Origin: Panopea generosa
Lineage: Eukaryota > Mollusca > Bivalvia > Adapedonta > Hiatellidae
Direction of reading: 5' to 3'
Length of the DNA: 64,000 nucleotides
NCBI GenBank assembly: GCA_029582155.1
Contig: CM055903.1
Coordinates: 40,655,353 to 40,719,352, forward strand
The notes beneath the pieces are model-generated. The model was not told where the DNA came from. It saw nothing but the letters and a program-made list of their open reading frames with translations, and did no database searches. Of the stretch, positions 1 through 12,300 are shown one piece after another. The position numbers were made by a program, and so were the translations under genes. The number at the start of each line of letters is the position of its first letter. Position 1 is the stretch's first letter.

Positions 1-168
1 GGAACTTATCATAAATGAAATACACAATATAAATTTTATCATTATTTTTTTTCTAAAAATTTTGCTAGAAGGTTTCAGACTTGCTGGTATAATCCACTAT
101 TTTAAGCCTCTGGCATCCATTGGATACTGCTGGTCGTAAAACTTCCTGAGACTACTCCTCTTACTTAC
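1..168. other. srGAP intron (partial)
   Basis: Intron sequence downstream of the last visible exon. The donor sits at its right end, and the acceptor is outside the window. I see nothing else in it. Confidence 0.7.
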
Positions 169-336
169 ATTTAAATAGTAGCCCTCAGTTTCCAGACGTT
201 GTGAGCGTTTCTTGTCTGTTTCATGAGGAGATTTTGGCGGCACGTTTTCATCCATGAACAGACTGGTGACATCCACATCTTTCTTGTTGACAATCTCAGT
301 GAGAGATTTCTCCGTAGCCTCTAATGACTTCCAAGT
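169..336 (-). CDS. SRGAP: srGAP exon: F-BAR extension (Fx-like) start
   Basis: A 168-bp phase-0 exon encoding 56 residues, beginning TWKSLEATEKSLTEIVNKKD and ending RLETEGYYLN. It matches the weaker vertebrate stretch TTEATLQTIQDMVTIEDYDV, which runs on to QETEQFYFMKLREYL. In srGAPs this leads into the F-BAR extension that packs against the F-BAR, RhoGAP and SH3 domains. The acceptor is TAACAG and the donor GTAAGT at 168-163. The next exon lies outside the window. Confidence 0.9.
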
Positions 337-3300
337 CTGTTACATGTGTAAATAATAGTAATACACTTACGTACAAGCACACATGGACATAACACAACAT
401 ACAATCAAAATACAACATACTGGTATTTTATTTGTATCTAACTACAATAAAAAATATCCTTAGATAGATTAAGTAAAAGTTCATCAAAGATGCTATTATA
501 ATTCAGCTGGCTACCACACTTGTTCAATTTACTCCAAAAGTTAACTTTGTTTACCCTGTTTACATCCCCATTTAATCTGTGAAGAGATGTGCCTTTCCCA
601 AGGACACACTGATGAGATACAATGTTGTCCAGCCTGGCCTGATTAGCTCAGTCGATTACGTGTCCCAATATCAATCCAGGGGTTGCGAGTTCGAATCACT
701 CTCAGTAACAGTCTACGTGATGACTGATATACAAGATTGTGTCTCATTGTCATTTGTCTCTCACAGCTGAATCAGTTACTTACGGAGATGGGGTGTGCTC
801 GAGTACTGGTAAACCTTTCAGGATACCAGGAAAAAGTGGTTAGGTTAACTGACCGTCTGTTAGCCCTCAATGGCATAAAAATGACAATTAATATTCAATC
901 AATCAATCAATGTTGTCCAAGTTACAATATGGATAAAATGAGTTTATTGTCATTTTAAATTAAACAAACTAAGACCAGATATGTTTAAAAGTTTTTTTCA
1001 TTTTGATTTAGTTGTAAAACTAGAAATATATCTGTAGACAAGAATTCCTTCACTATTGATCTCAAACCAATTTTTACCAAAATTTATGTTGAAAAGGGAC
1101 CATAACTCCTATAAAATTTGACCAAAGTTGAAAAATATCAAACTTTGCCCTGTTTTTTAATAATTATACAGGTATGCAAGAAATATTTATAAAATTCATA
1201 GACCCCTTGAACATTATTTGATTGAAAACTAATTTTTTACCTCAGATGAATGGACATAACACTAAATGCCCCTTCAAAATGGCAGGGGGGCCCCATAAAA
1301 GCATTGGATATAGGTGGAACTGTTAACAGATAACATACCTCATCATTGTCTAATTTTAGTTGTTCTAAAACTTTCTGTGATGATTTGTAACTCTGAATCA
1401 GCTGGTCCTGTACTGGTTTTTGAGCACTTATTTGGCGTACCTAGGTAAACAGAAACATTAAATAATGATTATACAAATGTTTATGATATCTCTCAATATT
1501 AAACTACAAAAAAAAAAGTTTAATACATAATTGTGTAAATACAGTAAATCTTATGTTTAGGCACAGACCAGAGATCAAAAGGAAATTAGTCAATTTCTCT
1601 GATAACTTTTGTACCTTTCCATGTACTACATCAATCAATCGAAACCCCACAACAAACGCCAGGCTCGGTTAGCTGAGTGGGTGGTGTATCTGACTATCAA
1701 TCCAGCGGTTGTAAGTTTGAATCCAATGTCTCTGTGATGACTGATATTTGACATTGTGTATCATTGTCATTCTTCTCTCATGGTTGATTTAAGTAGGAAA
1801 ATGATAAGTAGCTTGCGAGGTGTTCTCGTGTGCCGGCATGAACGTGTGAATGAGAAGCTAACCTTCAGTACGACTGGTCCGATATAAATCTTGACATAGC
1901 CTCAGTTCTGATAAGAACAGTGAAACATTTGGTTGGAACAAACATTTGTTTGGAGCATCTTTCCCTTGCGTACCAGATAATAATTTCTACATTTTTACCA
2001 AGACTACATGTTTCTATCTTGACCTATGGCAGAGATAAAATTCTCGTGTTGTGATATTTAACCATTTATCACATGATGTCTAAGGCTATATGACATAAGG
2101 TTAATAATCTGAAGTCTTAAAATCATGATAATCAGCATCATCAGATACCCATGGGTGTCAATTCCGAGACTCTCCATCCATCACCCGTGGGGAAATGCGC
2201 TAGCTCTGCATAATTTTATTTGAACAGAACAGAACAAAATACAGCTAACATTAATGTCTTATCAAAACCACGTTTACATGAAACTAGCTTTGCGATTGGA
2301 TAACATTCCCTTCATGAAATTGTGAAGGAACCAACCATATGGTTGCATTGTGGCTTGGTAGAAACGACGCAAAACTAGTGTAATATCCCACGGGTGATAA
2401 ATGGAGAGTATCAGAATGGATCACACATGGGTATCCAACGATGGATAATCAAATTTGTATATTTTAACTTCAATGACTTAAAACATTTAACACCTACCTA
2501 CACAACTACTTACCTCATCAGATCTACACGCCTGAAATTCAAACTTTTTTGGCAGCATGAAAGCTTGATTATGGAGTTCCAGGAATCGCTGTTTATCGGT
2601 AAGCGGGTCCATTTTGGATATGACATCATTGAGCATGTCCACAGCAGAATTATGGGAATTACGCATATTACAGTGAGCCGTCTGATACATCATAACCGTC
2701 CCTCTGATGGAGTTGTGGTACCCAAAGTCCATGCACTGTATTAATAAGAAACCAGAATTCATAGCTTTTAAATTGCAATTGTGGTGTAAATTGCGCTAAA
2801 GGAAAGGCATATAATGCTGGGCCACATCACTGTCACCATAGTAACCAGGAAGTATGGGAATTTTACTTTACATCAATAACAGTAGCTGATATTATAATGG
2901 TGCTTCTTACCAAAGGGGTATCGGGATGTTGTGCAGTGTTTTAGCCATATTTGACATGGGATTTAGAATCTCGTGAGAATAGAAAGACAGAAAAAGTCAA
3001 TGGTAGGACGATACATCAACAATAATATCATTGAATAATGGCAGCTCAATGCAAATTGAATATCAGTCCCTTGTGATGTGGATGAAAAGTGTCCCTGCAG
3101 AGCCAAGCCTATCTCTGGATAGGGACTCTGTACAGAGAAATGTCAAAGAACCTGCTATGTCTTGACTTGGTGGAGGGGTAAAATTTACAACTTACTGGCA
3201 CATAAACCTTAACATTCTGGCCGTAAATTGTGTGATGTCATGTAGGAGCAGGATGCAACAAAGACAATAGCAATACTTACATCCATGAGATCTGACACGT

Positions 3301-6300
3301 CGTCGGAGAAGTATTTGTTGATGGCAGAGTTTGCCACCTCAATGTTGAGTAGGTATTCGTTGCGTGCGTGCAGTGCCTTTAGTTTGTTCACGGAGTATTT
3401 GTCCTGTTTCTGAAGTGAAAGCAAAATTATTGAATAGTTAGTCCATAGCTAATTGTAAATCTCTCTCATTTTTCTCTCTTTCATCTCCCAAAAAAGTATT
3501 TCATTGTTTCATGCCACAAAGAAGCACTTACAATAATTGCACAATAATTGCACTCAAGCAATAATAATTACTTGGAAATAAACTCTTAAGTTTTGCCTAT
3601 TAAGAAGGCTAAAACTGAACTTCTTAAACATGCATTTTCTTATATTGCTATGGAAGTCTGGAACAATATGCCTTCAACAATCATAATACTAACAATCATA
3701 ATACTGAATAACTTTAAATATGTGTATGAAGAATTTCTGATTACTAAAACATCTTTCGCATGAAAATAAAATATTGCACTTTGTAATTGTTAACATTGTA
3801 TTGATTTTAGCAGGTATCTGTTCCAAATATTGTTTATGTAAAACATTGTTATTTTGATATTATTGATTTAAAATATGTTATTCAGAGGGCATCGTTGAAA
3901 ATAATATTTATATTGTATATAAAACTTAAGGAGTTTACCCTCTCAAAATAAAGACATTATTATTATTATTAACCATTAAAAGCTGTTGATTTCATTTATA
4001 TATATCTTATACATTTTCCATCCTTTTTTTTGACCATTCCATTATGTCCTACAAGACTTTTTTTGTTTATTTGTATGGGGTTTAACATCATTTTCAACGC
4101 ATTTCAGGTTATATATGACATATCCAGTTTTATTGGTGGAGGAAGACCTCAGAATGAATCTGAGCAGAACCACAGTCCTTCTGCAAGTAACTGGCAAACT
4201 TTATTTAAGTAGTATATTTTTATACAATATTATTGAATTAGAACCAAACAATGAACACCATTACCAGAATGTGGTTATTTGTAGACTGATCTTGGTCTAC
4301 GTTGTTTTCATACGATATCATTGACATTATCATTTAGAAAACATTTTGATGTTGTAGTTGGTGTTGTAAGGTGTCGCTTTCAACAATATAAGTGTTCAGT
4401 CATATTGCAACTGTGTCTTCTTGAGACAGTATTCTAAGCGCTGCCATACTGGAGTATAATGCCACAGACACATGGTAGGATACCCGACTCAGTCACATTA
4501 TGCTGACATTCGGCTAACCAGACCAAGAACTATCCTCTAAGTGCTGATCACCAAACAAGGAAACTTTGATGTTTTTGGTATGACTGTGATAACTGTCAGT
4601 CTGATCTGGGTGTTCATTGTTTACAAATCGTACATTTTTTTACATGAATAGTAAGTTTCGTTTTAAAACATGCATAGAAAAAGTTGGAAGCAAACCGATT
4701 GACACTCAGATAATGCACATGACAATTTGTGGTCAATGAATCACAATTTGTGGTCAATGCATGGCAATTTGTAGTCAATGGATGGCAATTTGTAATCAAA
4801 GGATAGCAATTTGTAGTCAATGCATGACAAATTGTAGTCAATGCATGGCAATTTGTAATCAATGGATAACAATTTGTAGTCAATGCATGGCAAGTTGTAG
4901 TCAATGCATGGCAAGTTGTAATCAAGGGATAGCAATTTGTAGTCAATGCATGGCAATTTGTAGTCAATGCATGGCAATGTGTGGTCAATGCATGGCAATT
5001 TGTAGTCAATGCATGGCAATTTGTGGTCAATGCATGGCAATTTGTAATCAATGCATGGCAATTTGAGGTCAATGCACGGCAATTTGTGGTCAATGCATGG
5101 CAATATGTGGTCAGTGCAATGCAATTTGTAGTCAATGCATGGCAATTTGTAGTCAATGCATGGCAATGTGTGCTTAATGCATTGCAATTTGTGGTCAATG
5201 AATGGCAATTTGTAATCAACGGATGGCAATTTGTGGTCAATGCATGGCAATATGCATCAATGCTTGGCAAGTTGTGGTCAATGCATGGCAAGTTGTGGTC
5301 AATGCATGGCAATTTGTGGTCAATGATTGTTAGATCAATATCAGTATTTAGAGAGTAATTGATTTGAGACAACTGATTTACTATTGAATTTGTTGAATGA
5401 GTTTTATGATGTGAGGTTTTGTCCAATATGAGATTGTATTTATAGACAACTCTGAAAAGATGACAAGGAGGCAGTTTGGCATGACACTCTTTTCAACACA
5501 GGACATGTTACAGGTTTATATATGGCATCCACTTTTATTGATGGAAGACAAACTCAAAATGAAGCTGAATAATAAATAAAAACATTTTGTACATTAGTAC
5601 CTGGCAAACTTTATCAAGTAAGTTTTTAGACCAAGTTGGTTAATCAAACCCATGAACTCAAGTGATATTGAGTCTTTGTCTTAATAGAGACCTCTTCATA
5701 AACCTCCCTTATGCAAAAAAAGAACACCACAATAGTGAGGACCTCTCCCTATACCTCCCCAACGCAAAAAAGGACACCACAATAGTGAGGACCTCTCCCC
5801 ATACCTCCCCAACGCAAAAAAGGACACCACAATAGTGAGGACCTCTTCCCACACACACCCCACCCCCCAATACAAAAAAAGAACACCACAATAGTGAGGA
5901 CCTCTCCCCACACCTCCCCAACACAAAAAAAGAACACTACAATAGTGAAGACCTCTTCCCACACCCCCTCAATACAAAAAAACAACACCACAATAGTGAG
6001 AACCTCTTCCCCCACCTCCCCAACGCAAAAAAAGGACACCACAATAGTGGTTATATATCTACCATAAAGTTCTATGAAATTGTATTATGTTATCTCCATA
6101 ATAAATTAAATTTGCATTTTAGCTTACAATGACATTGCATGAATTTAAATATTCATAAATATATATAAAAAAAAAAAGATTGGCATTAATCCACACAACA
6201 TGGTAAGTTGAAATATTAACAACTCATAAATATTCAATTACATTTTACCTAGAAATAATATGCTTTGTAGACAAAAACAGAAATCGTGAAAATGTGAATT

Positions 6301-9300
6301 GATTTTGTTACAATAAAATAATAAGGAATTTTGCTCATATTCCATGCAGAAGTGCTGATCAATTAATTGGATCACAAAGTGCAAAGTTGCTTCACAGTGG
6401 ATTGTCAAACATAGTTTGTTAAATCCCACATGGGAATCAATATTAGAAAGTTTTCCAGTTACTTGCTGAAGGTCGGTAGTTCTACTCAGATTCATTCTGA
6501 GTTCTGCCTCTACCAGTACAACTGAATACATTATATAACAGGTAGCAGGATAGTGTAGTGGACTACGTGTTGGCCCTCACACCAGAGGTTATGGGTTCTA
6601 TCTCCAGATCGACCAAATGCCCCTAATAAAATCAACACTCAGTATTGGTTCTACCAATCGAGAGACTTTGATAAAATTATGAATTCTAAGTTTTCTTCAC
6701 AGTTGGGCTAAAATAAACTAGTTTAACCGGTAATGTGTAGAATATGGTGAAAAGGGTGTTAAAGCCCTGTATTAATACATGGCAACGTTTGTATCTACTT
6801 TATCCATGTTGCACTGCAAGAACCTATTGTTATAGTGTGGCTAAAAACAAATAACAGCTGTTTTGTGTCAGCAGGAACTCTGTCAGCAGTCTATCAGCAC
6901 CTTAATTTATATGATTTTTTGTGGATTCATCTTCTCCCACTTGATGTAAACCTTTCAATCAAAGTGGATTATATCAAAGATTGTGAGATGTGTTGTGCTT
7001 AGTGATGCTGGGCTTTGTTTATCAACAACTACAGCAGCATGTACGTATGTGTTGTAGATTAAAACACTTTTTTTTTTCAAATTTGTTTATTTTTACATAG
7101 ATTGTGAAATAAGCTTAACCCTTTACTCCATAGATACACGTTTTCTAGCACCAATCACAGAAGGCCTTTGAAAACAGTGCAGGAAGAGTTCAGATTGCTT
7201 GTAACGAGCAATCTGAACACTTACTGCACTGTTTTCCACTCTGTCAGTTAATATAAACATAATTCACCCATTGCTGATATATGGTGAATTAATGCTTTCA
7301 ATTTGGAAGAGTCCAAGAAAATGCTTATATAGCAAAGGGTTAAGGAAACCATACATGGCTGTGGCATGGGATCGAATCCACAACAGTCAATCATGGGTAC
7401 AGTGCTCCACCACTAGACCATGAACTATACAAAAAATACTGCTTGAAAATATTTTAAAAACTTGAGAAAAAGATTATTTCATATATCGTCTTTGCTGGGT
7501 ACACATGTACATGTATTAAGCCAAAATTACTCACAGACTGTCTCCGTCGTATGTTATTAACTTCCCATCATTTTCACGGTGAGAAAAATGTTTATAAATG
7601 TACCTCTTTTAATTTTTTAATTAGAGATGTCAAAATGATCCAGTAATAAATTTAGAATCTCTGTACCAGTCGGTCTTACCTCATCTTCTTGTTTCTCAAT
7701 CTTCCTGAATTTGCGGCTTCCGGAGAGTGACTTGCCAGACAACTGTTGTTCCACTTTGGCCTTCTGGGATTGCACCTTCTTGAGAGCCTCCTCAGCTTGT
7801 TTACTGTCCATCTGGTATTGATGGTACGTCTTCATGGCCTAGATAAAATATTGTCATAGTAATGAAATTAAATGATCATCCATTCATTCCCGACAAGTAT
7901 ATTTAATATGAAGGCCACGATGACCAAAGGTTGCTCATCTGTTACATAAGAGACCATATCACATGGGAGCCAGTGTGAACTCAAGGTGCAATTTTTGACA
8001 ATTCAAAGGCTGTAACTCGGAGTTGAACCGTTCAATCGCATGTTTGATATCTTATGGTAATGTGTTGCATTGTATGGTATAGTACTTATTCTAAGAAATG
8101 TCAGACACATTATACTGATGCGGGGCCAATATGTCTTAGAACTATCCTCTGTATGCTGATTGTAACCAAGTGAGCAATATTGCAATACCATTTGGTATGA
8201 CCTGGCTGGGAATCAAACCCATGACTTTATGCATACTCTATCACTAGACCACACTTTGATACCCTTAACTTTAGGTGACTTTTGTGTAAATTTAGTGAAG
8301 ATCCCAACAATTAATGCTAGTTCAACAGTGCACATAAGACTAAATATTGCTTTTTTTAATAAATCCACAAATTCCATAACTCTGACACTAATTATCCAAT
8401 TTGGCTGGTACTCTTTTTTAAATAACTCTGTGTTTGTAAGGTTAAGATCCACTTAACTCCTGCAGGTGTTACAGTACACGCAGCCTAGAAGCCAACAGAG
8501 GGACACCAGATGTATGATGGGTGATAAGAATATCTCCTCTTCAGATTTATTAAAATCAAAAACAGGACAAATAATGTAAATTAATAGGAATATGAAAATC
8601 AACCATGTTAACATTTCTGTGTAAGCAGTCACCTGTATTAAGCAGTCACCTCTATTGAGCAGTCACTTCATTATAAGCAGCCATATTTGCTATTTCTTAT
8701 TTCTAAGCTTTCAATGCAAATTAACCTGTATTAAGTAACAACCTATCTTGAAGGGGCACTTTTGCTCATTCCCTTGACTGACTGCTTATATTTATTATCA
8801 AGACAGGTGTGACTACATTTTGTTTTAAAATTGATTAAAGAACCTGAGGACAATATAACTAACATGTCAATGGTTGATCATAAACACAATGGTTGATATC
8901 ATAAATTTTGTTTGTACAATGAAAACATACCTTTTGTAACTCATATAAACTTTTGAGTATATCTTCATGACTCTCTGATCCTATTTCCCGGCACTGTAAT
9001 GAAAGAAGAATGTTTTATAACAGAACAGAACTGAACATGTTTTATAACAGATCAGAACTGAACATGTTTTGTAACAGAACAGAACTGAACTGCACATGTT
9101 TTGTTTTTACCGAACAGAACTGAACTGAGCATGTTTTGTTACAGAACAGAACTGAACATGTTTTGTTACAAAATAAAACTGAACATGTTTTGTTACAGAA
9201 CAGAACTGAACTGAACATACTTTGTTATAGAACAGAACAGAACTGAACATGTTTTGTTACAGAACAGAACTGAACATGTTTCATATTTTGTTACAGAATA

Positions 9301-12300
9301 AAACTGAACATATTTTGTTACAGAACAGAACTGAACTGAACATGTTTTGTTACAGAACAGAACAGAACATGTTTTGTTACAGAACAGAACAGAACTAGAC
9401 ATATTTTGTTACAGAACAGAACTGAAAAAAACAAAAAAAATATATATTAACAAATAAAAAACTTGTCTATCATTCTTATATTTGTGTGTATGAATTTAAA
9501 GCATCAATTTTGTGCCATCGATGGCTATCAGATGATCAATTAACCAAACCACTCTTTCCTGAGATACTGGAAGGTTAACCAGTACTCAAGCACATCAATC
9601 ACCGCAAATATTATGACTGATAACTTTCCCACTTGAATCAGAGGTGAGAGATGAATGACAATGAGATGTATTGTATTAAACTTCTTTTATTGAATAAAAA
9701 AATTTTTGTTACAATTTAACATAATAATAATTTATAGGAACTTGATTTTGTTTAAAAGGTGTCAAAAGTTGTTAACTGGTATTTCTGCACCAAGTTTGAT
9801 AACACTAAGCCAACAAATGAATACTTTCAGACGAGATAAACTGAATAATACTACACTGAAACATTGTGCGAGTGTCTCTATGTGATATTGCACCTTTTAA
9901 TTCCATAAAATATAGAGATACAATCTCAAAACTCCATTTACTTCATGTCTCCATCAAAATGCTGAAGGAAGAAACTGAGCTGAATTCCTAAACTTCTCTG
10001 ATTCCTAGCTACCATGTCATAAAGTAAATATTTATTCTGCTATTATTTATCAGTTTATCATTAAACAAACTAAGCCTTGCTGTTCATATTTATAAAAAAA
10101 AATCCAATGGCTTAGTGCAAAATTAATCTATCTACCGTCTCAGCACCCAGTTTTGATATGGGTAATGTTGTTGTATGATGTTTAGCGTCGCTTTCAACAA
10201 TTTTTCAGTCATAGCGGGACGGTGTCTACTTGAGACAGTATTCTGAGTGCTGTCACACTGGAGTATCATGCCGCAGACATATGGTATGATACCCCACCCA
10301 GTCACATTATACTGACACCGGGCCAACCAGACCTAGAACTCTTCTCTTAATGCTGAGCATCAAGCGAGGAAGCTTCTTGTACCATTTTTAAAGTCTTTGG
10401 TATGACCCAGCCAGGCATCGAACCCACCACCTTCCGCATGCAAGGCAGACGCTCTACCACTAGACCACGCCGCGGTCTTTGATATGGGTAAAAGGCAATG
10501 ATCTAGACCCCCTCTTTTAGATTCTGAGTCAAGTTCAAAATAAAAATACTACTAGCATACATTCATGGTTTGATCAAAGTTATAAATCATATCTGTCTGA
10601 ATCTTGTACAATTTCATTAAAGCATCACCCTCTATATTCAGAGCAGATACTGTGGTGCTGGTAAACAGCCTCAATTTACAGCCCTAAAATGACCCAACTG
10701 TGACCGGTACCAGATGAACAGTTCAGGTAGTGGGTATCATTGATTGAAGTTACTGTGCTGAAAAATCCTAAATTTTACTGTTTTAAATTACCAACTTCTG
10801 TTTCACCAACATTTTACTTAAATACTTAAAAACTTAATTAAGTTTTGGCTGGTTATATATCTATCATATAATCAATATCAATGATGGCATGGTCCAGTGG
10901 TAGGGCACCAAACCCAGGATCAGAGGGTAGTGGGTTTGATCTCCTACACAGTTATGTGTGGTGCCCTTGAGCAAAACACTTTTTCCGCATAATTTTATGC
11001 TTAGAACTACTTCTACCCAGGAAGATATTGGGGGTGACTTGTAAAGTTATAATAACTTGTTTCGCAATCAAAGTAAAATACATAAATTTAAGCTAATATC
11101 AATGAAACCATATTCAGTTTTACTGGAACCAGTTTAAAATCATAATCACCTGCCTGCTTTTCTTAGATTAAAGTTTTTAAGTATTTAAGTATATGTTGGT
11201 GAAAGCGGAGTCTGGAACTGGGTAGGAGCCACTTAAATTATCACCAGCAAGGATCAGCATAGATCTGACCATGCCAGGAATTTGTATATAAATTACATCC
11301 ATACAAGGTACTCGAGGGGCGAGGCAGTCTAAACTATTTGGCCCTGGATAATCAGGGTATGTGTCATTGCTGGCAGTCAATATGGCTGGAAACCAGTCTA
11401 AATGTTTATCAACCTCAATAACCTCCTAGCTATAGCACTGTTTTGGGTACCAGCTGTAGATTAAAACCTTATAAGGATGTATAAGAAGGAGCATGCCTAT
11501 GTAACAGTTGATAATCAATACTTCCCAGTGTACAGTCAGGCTTTGTCTGCTATTTGTTGATAGTTCATGTCAGAAATATGAACTTACATGTAACACATGC
11601 AAAGTAAATGGACTCCGAAGGGATTTAAGTTTCCTGCACACCGGATAAGGATATCTGCATTTTTACCAGGGTTAGATATTTCTATCTCGCCCTAGGGCCG
11701 AGATAAAATTCTGCTCTATGACTCATTTGTGACGTAACATCAAAAATATATGACGTAAATCATATGATTTAATGTCTTAAAAAGTGACTGTTGTAAAAAT
11801 ATAATGATAAAACAAGTTTAAATAATTATTTAATATGTTTGGTATATAAGAAAAAGAATCATTCATGACCTTTTGGGTTTGAAAAGAAAATTCTGCCCCT
11901 TCCGAACCTCAAACCCATGTAAGATTCTGATAAAACTTTGCTAGTTTCATGTTAGTTCATGTCTCATGAATAAGATTAATTTCTTATATTTATATTATAA
12001 GTGCAAACGTTTAACAGCACCTGCATGTCCTGTTTCACATTTATCTAATACCAATATACAGTAGAGCTTCGATCGCTCGATCTTGACGGGACTGGACAAA
12101 ATAGTTTGAGTCAACAGTAGTTTGAGTCAAGCCTGGTACACCAATCATCGTACATGTACATGGTGTACAAGTACGTTTATATGCATATTACTGAATCCCA
12201 TGTGTACACTTTGAACAGGTGCAATAGATGAATCCGATGTAAATGAAGTCTTTCTTGTTATGTAGAAAATACAATATACCAGAAAAGATAATTTCCAAAT

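Noticed and set aside
4614-5426. 270-codon minus-strand open frame
   Set aside because: It is the translation of a 21-bp tandem repeat, equally open on the other strand, with no domain or splice evidence.
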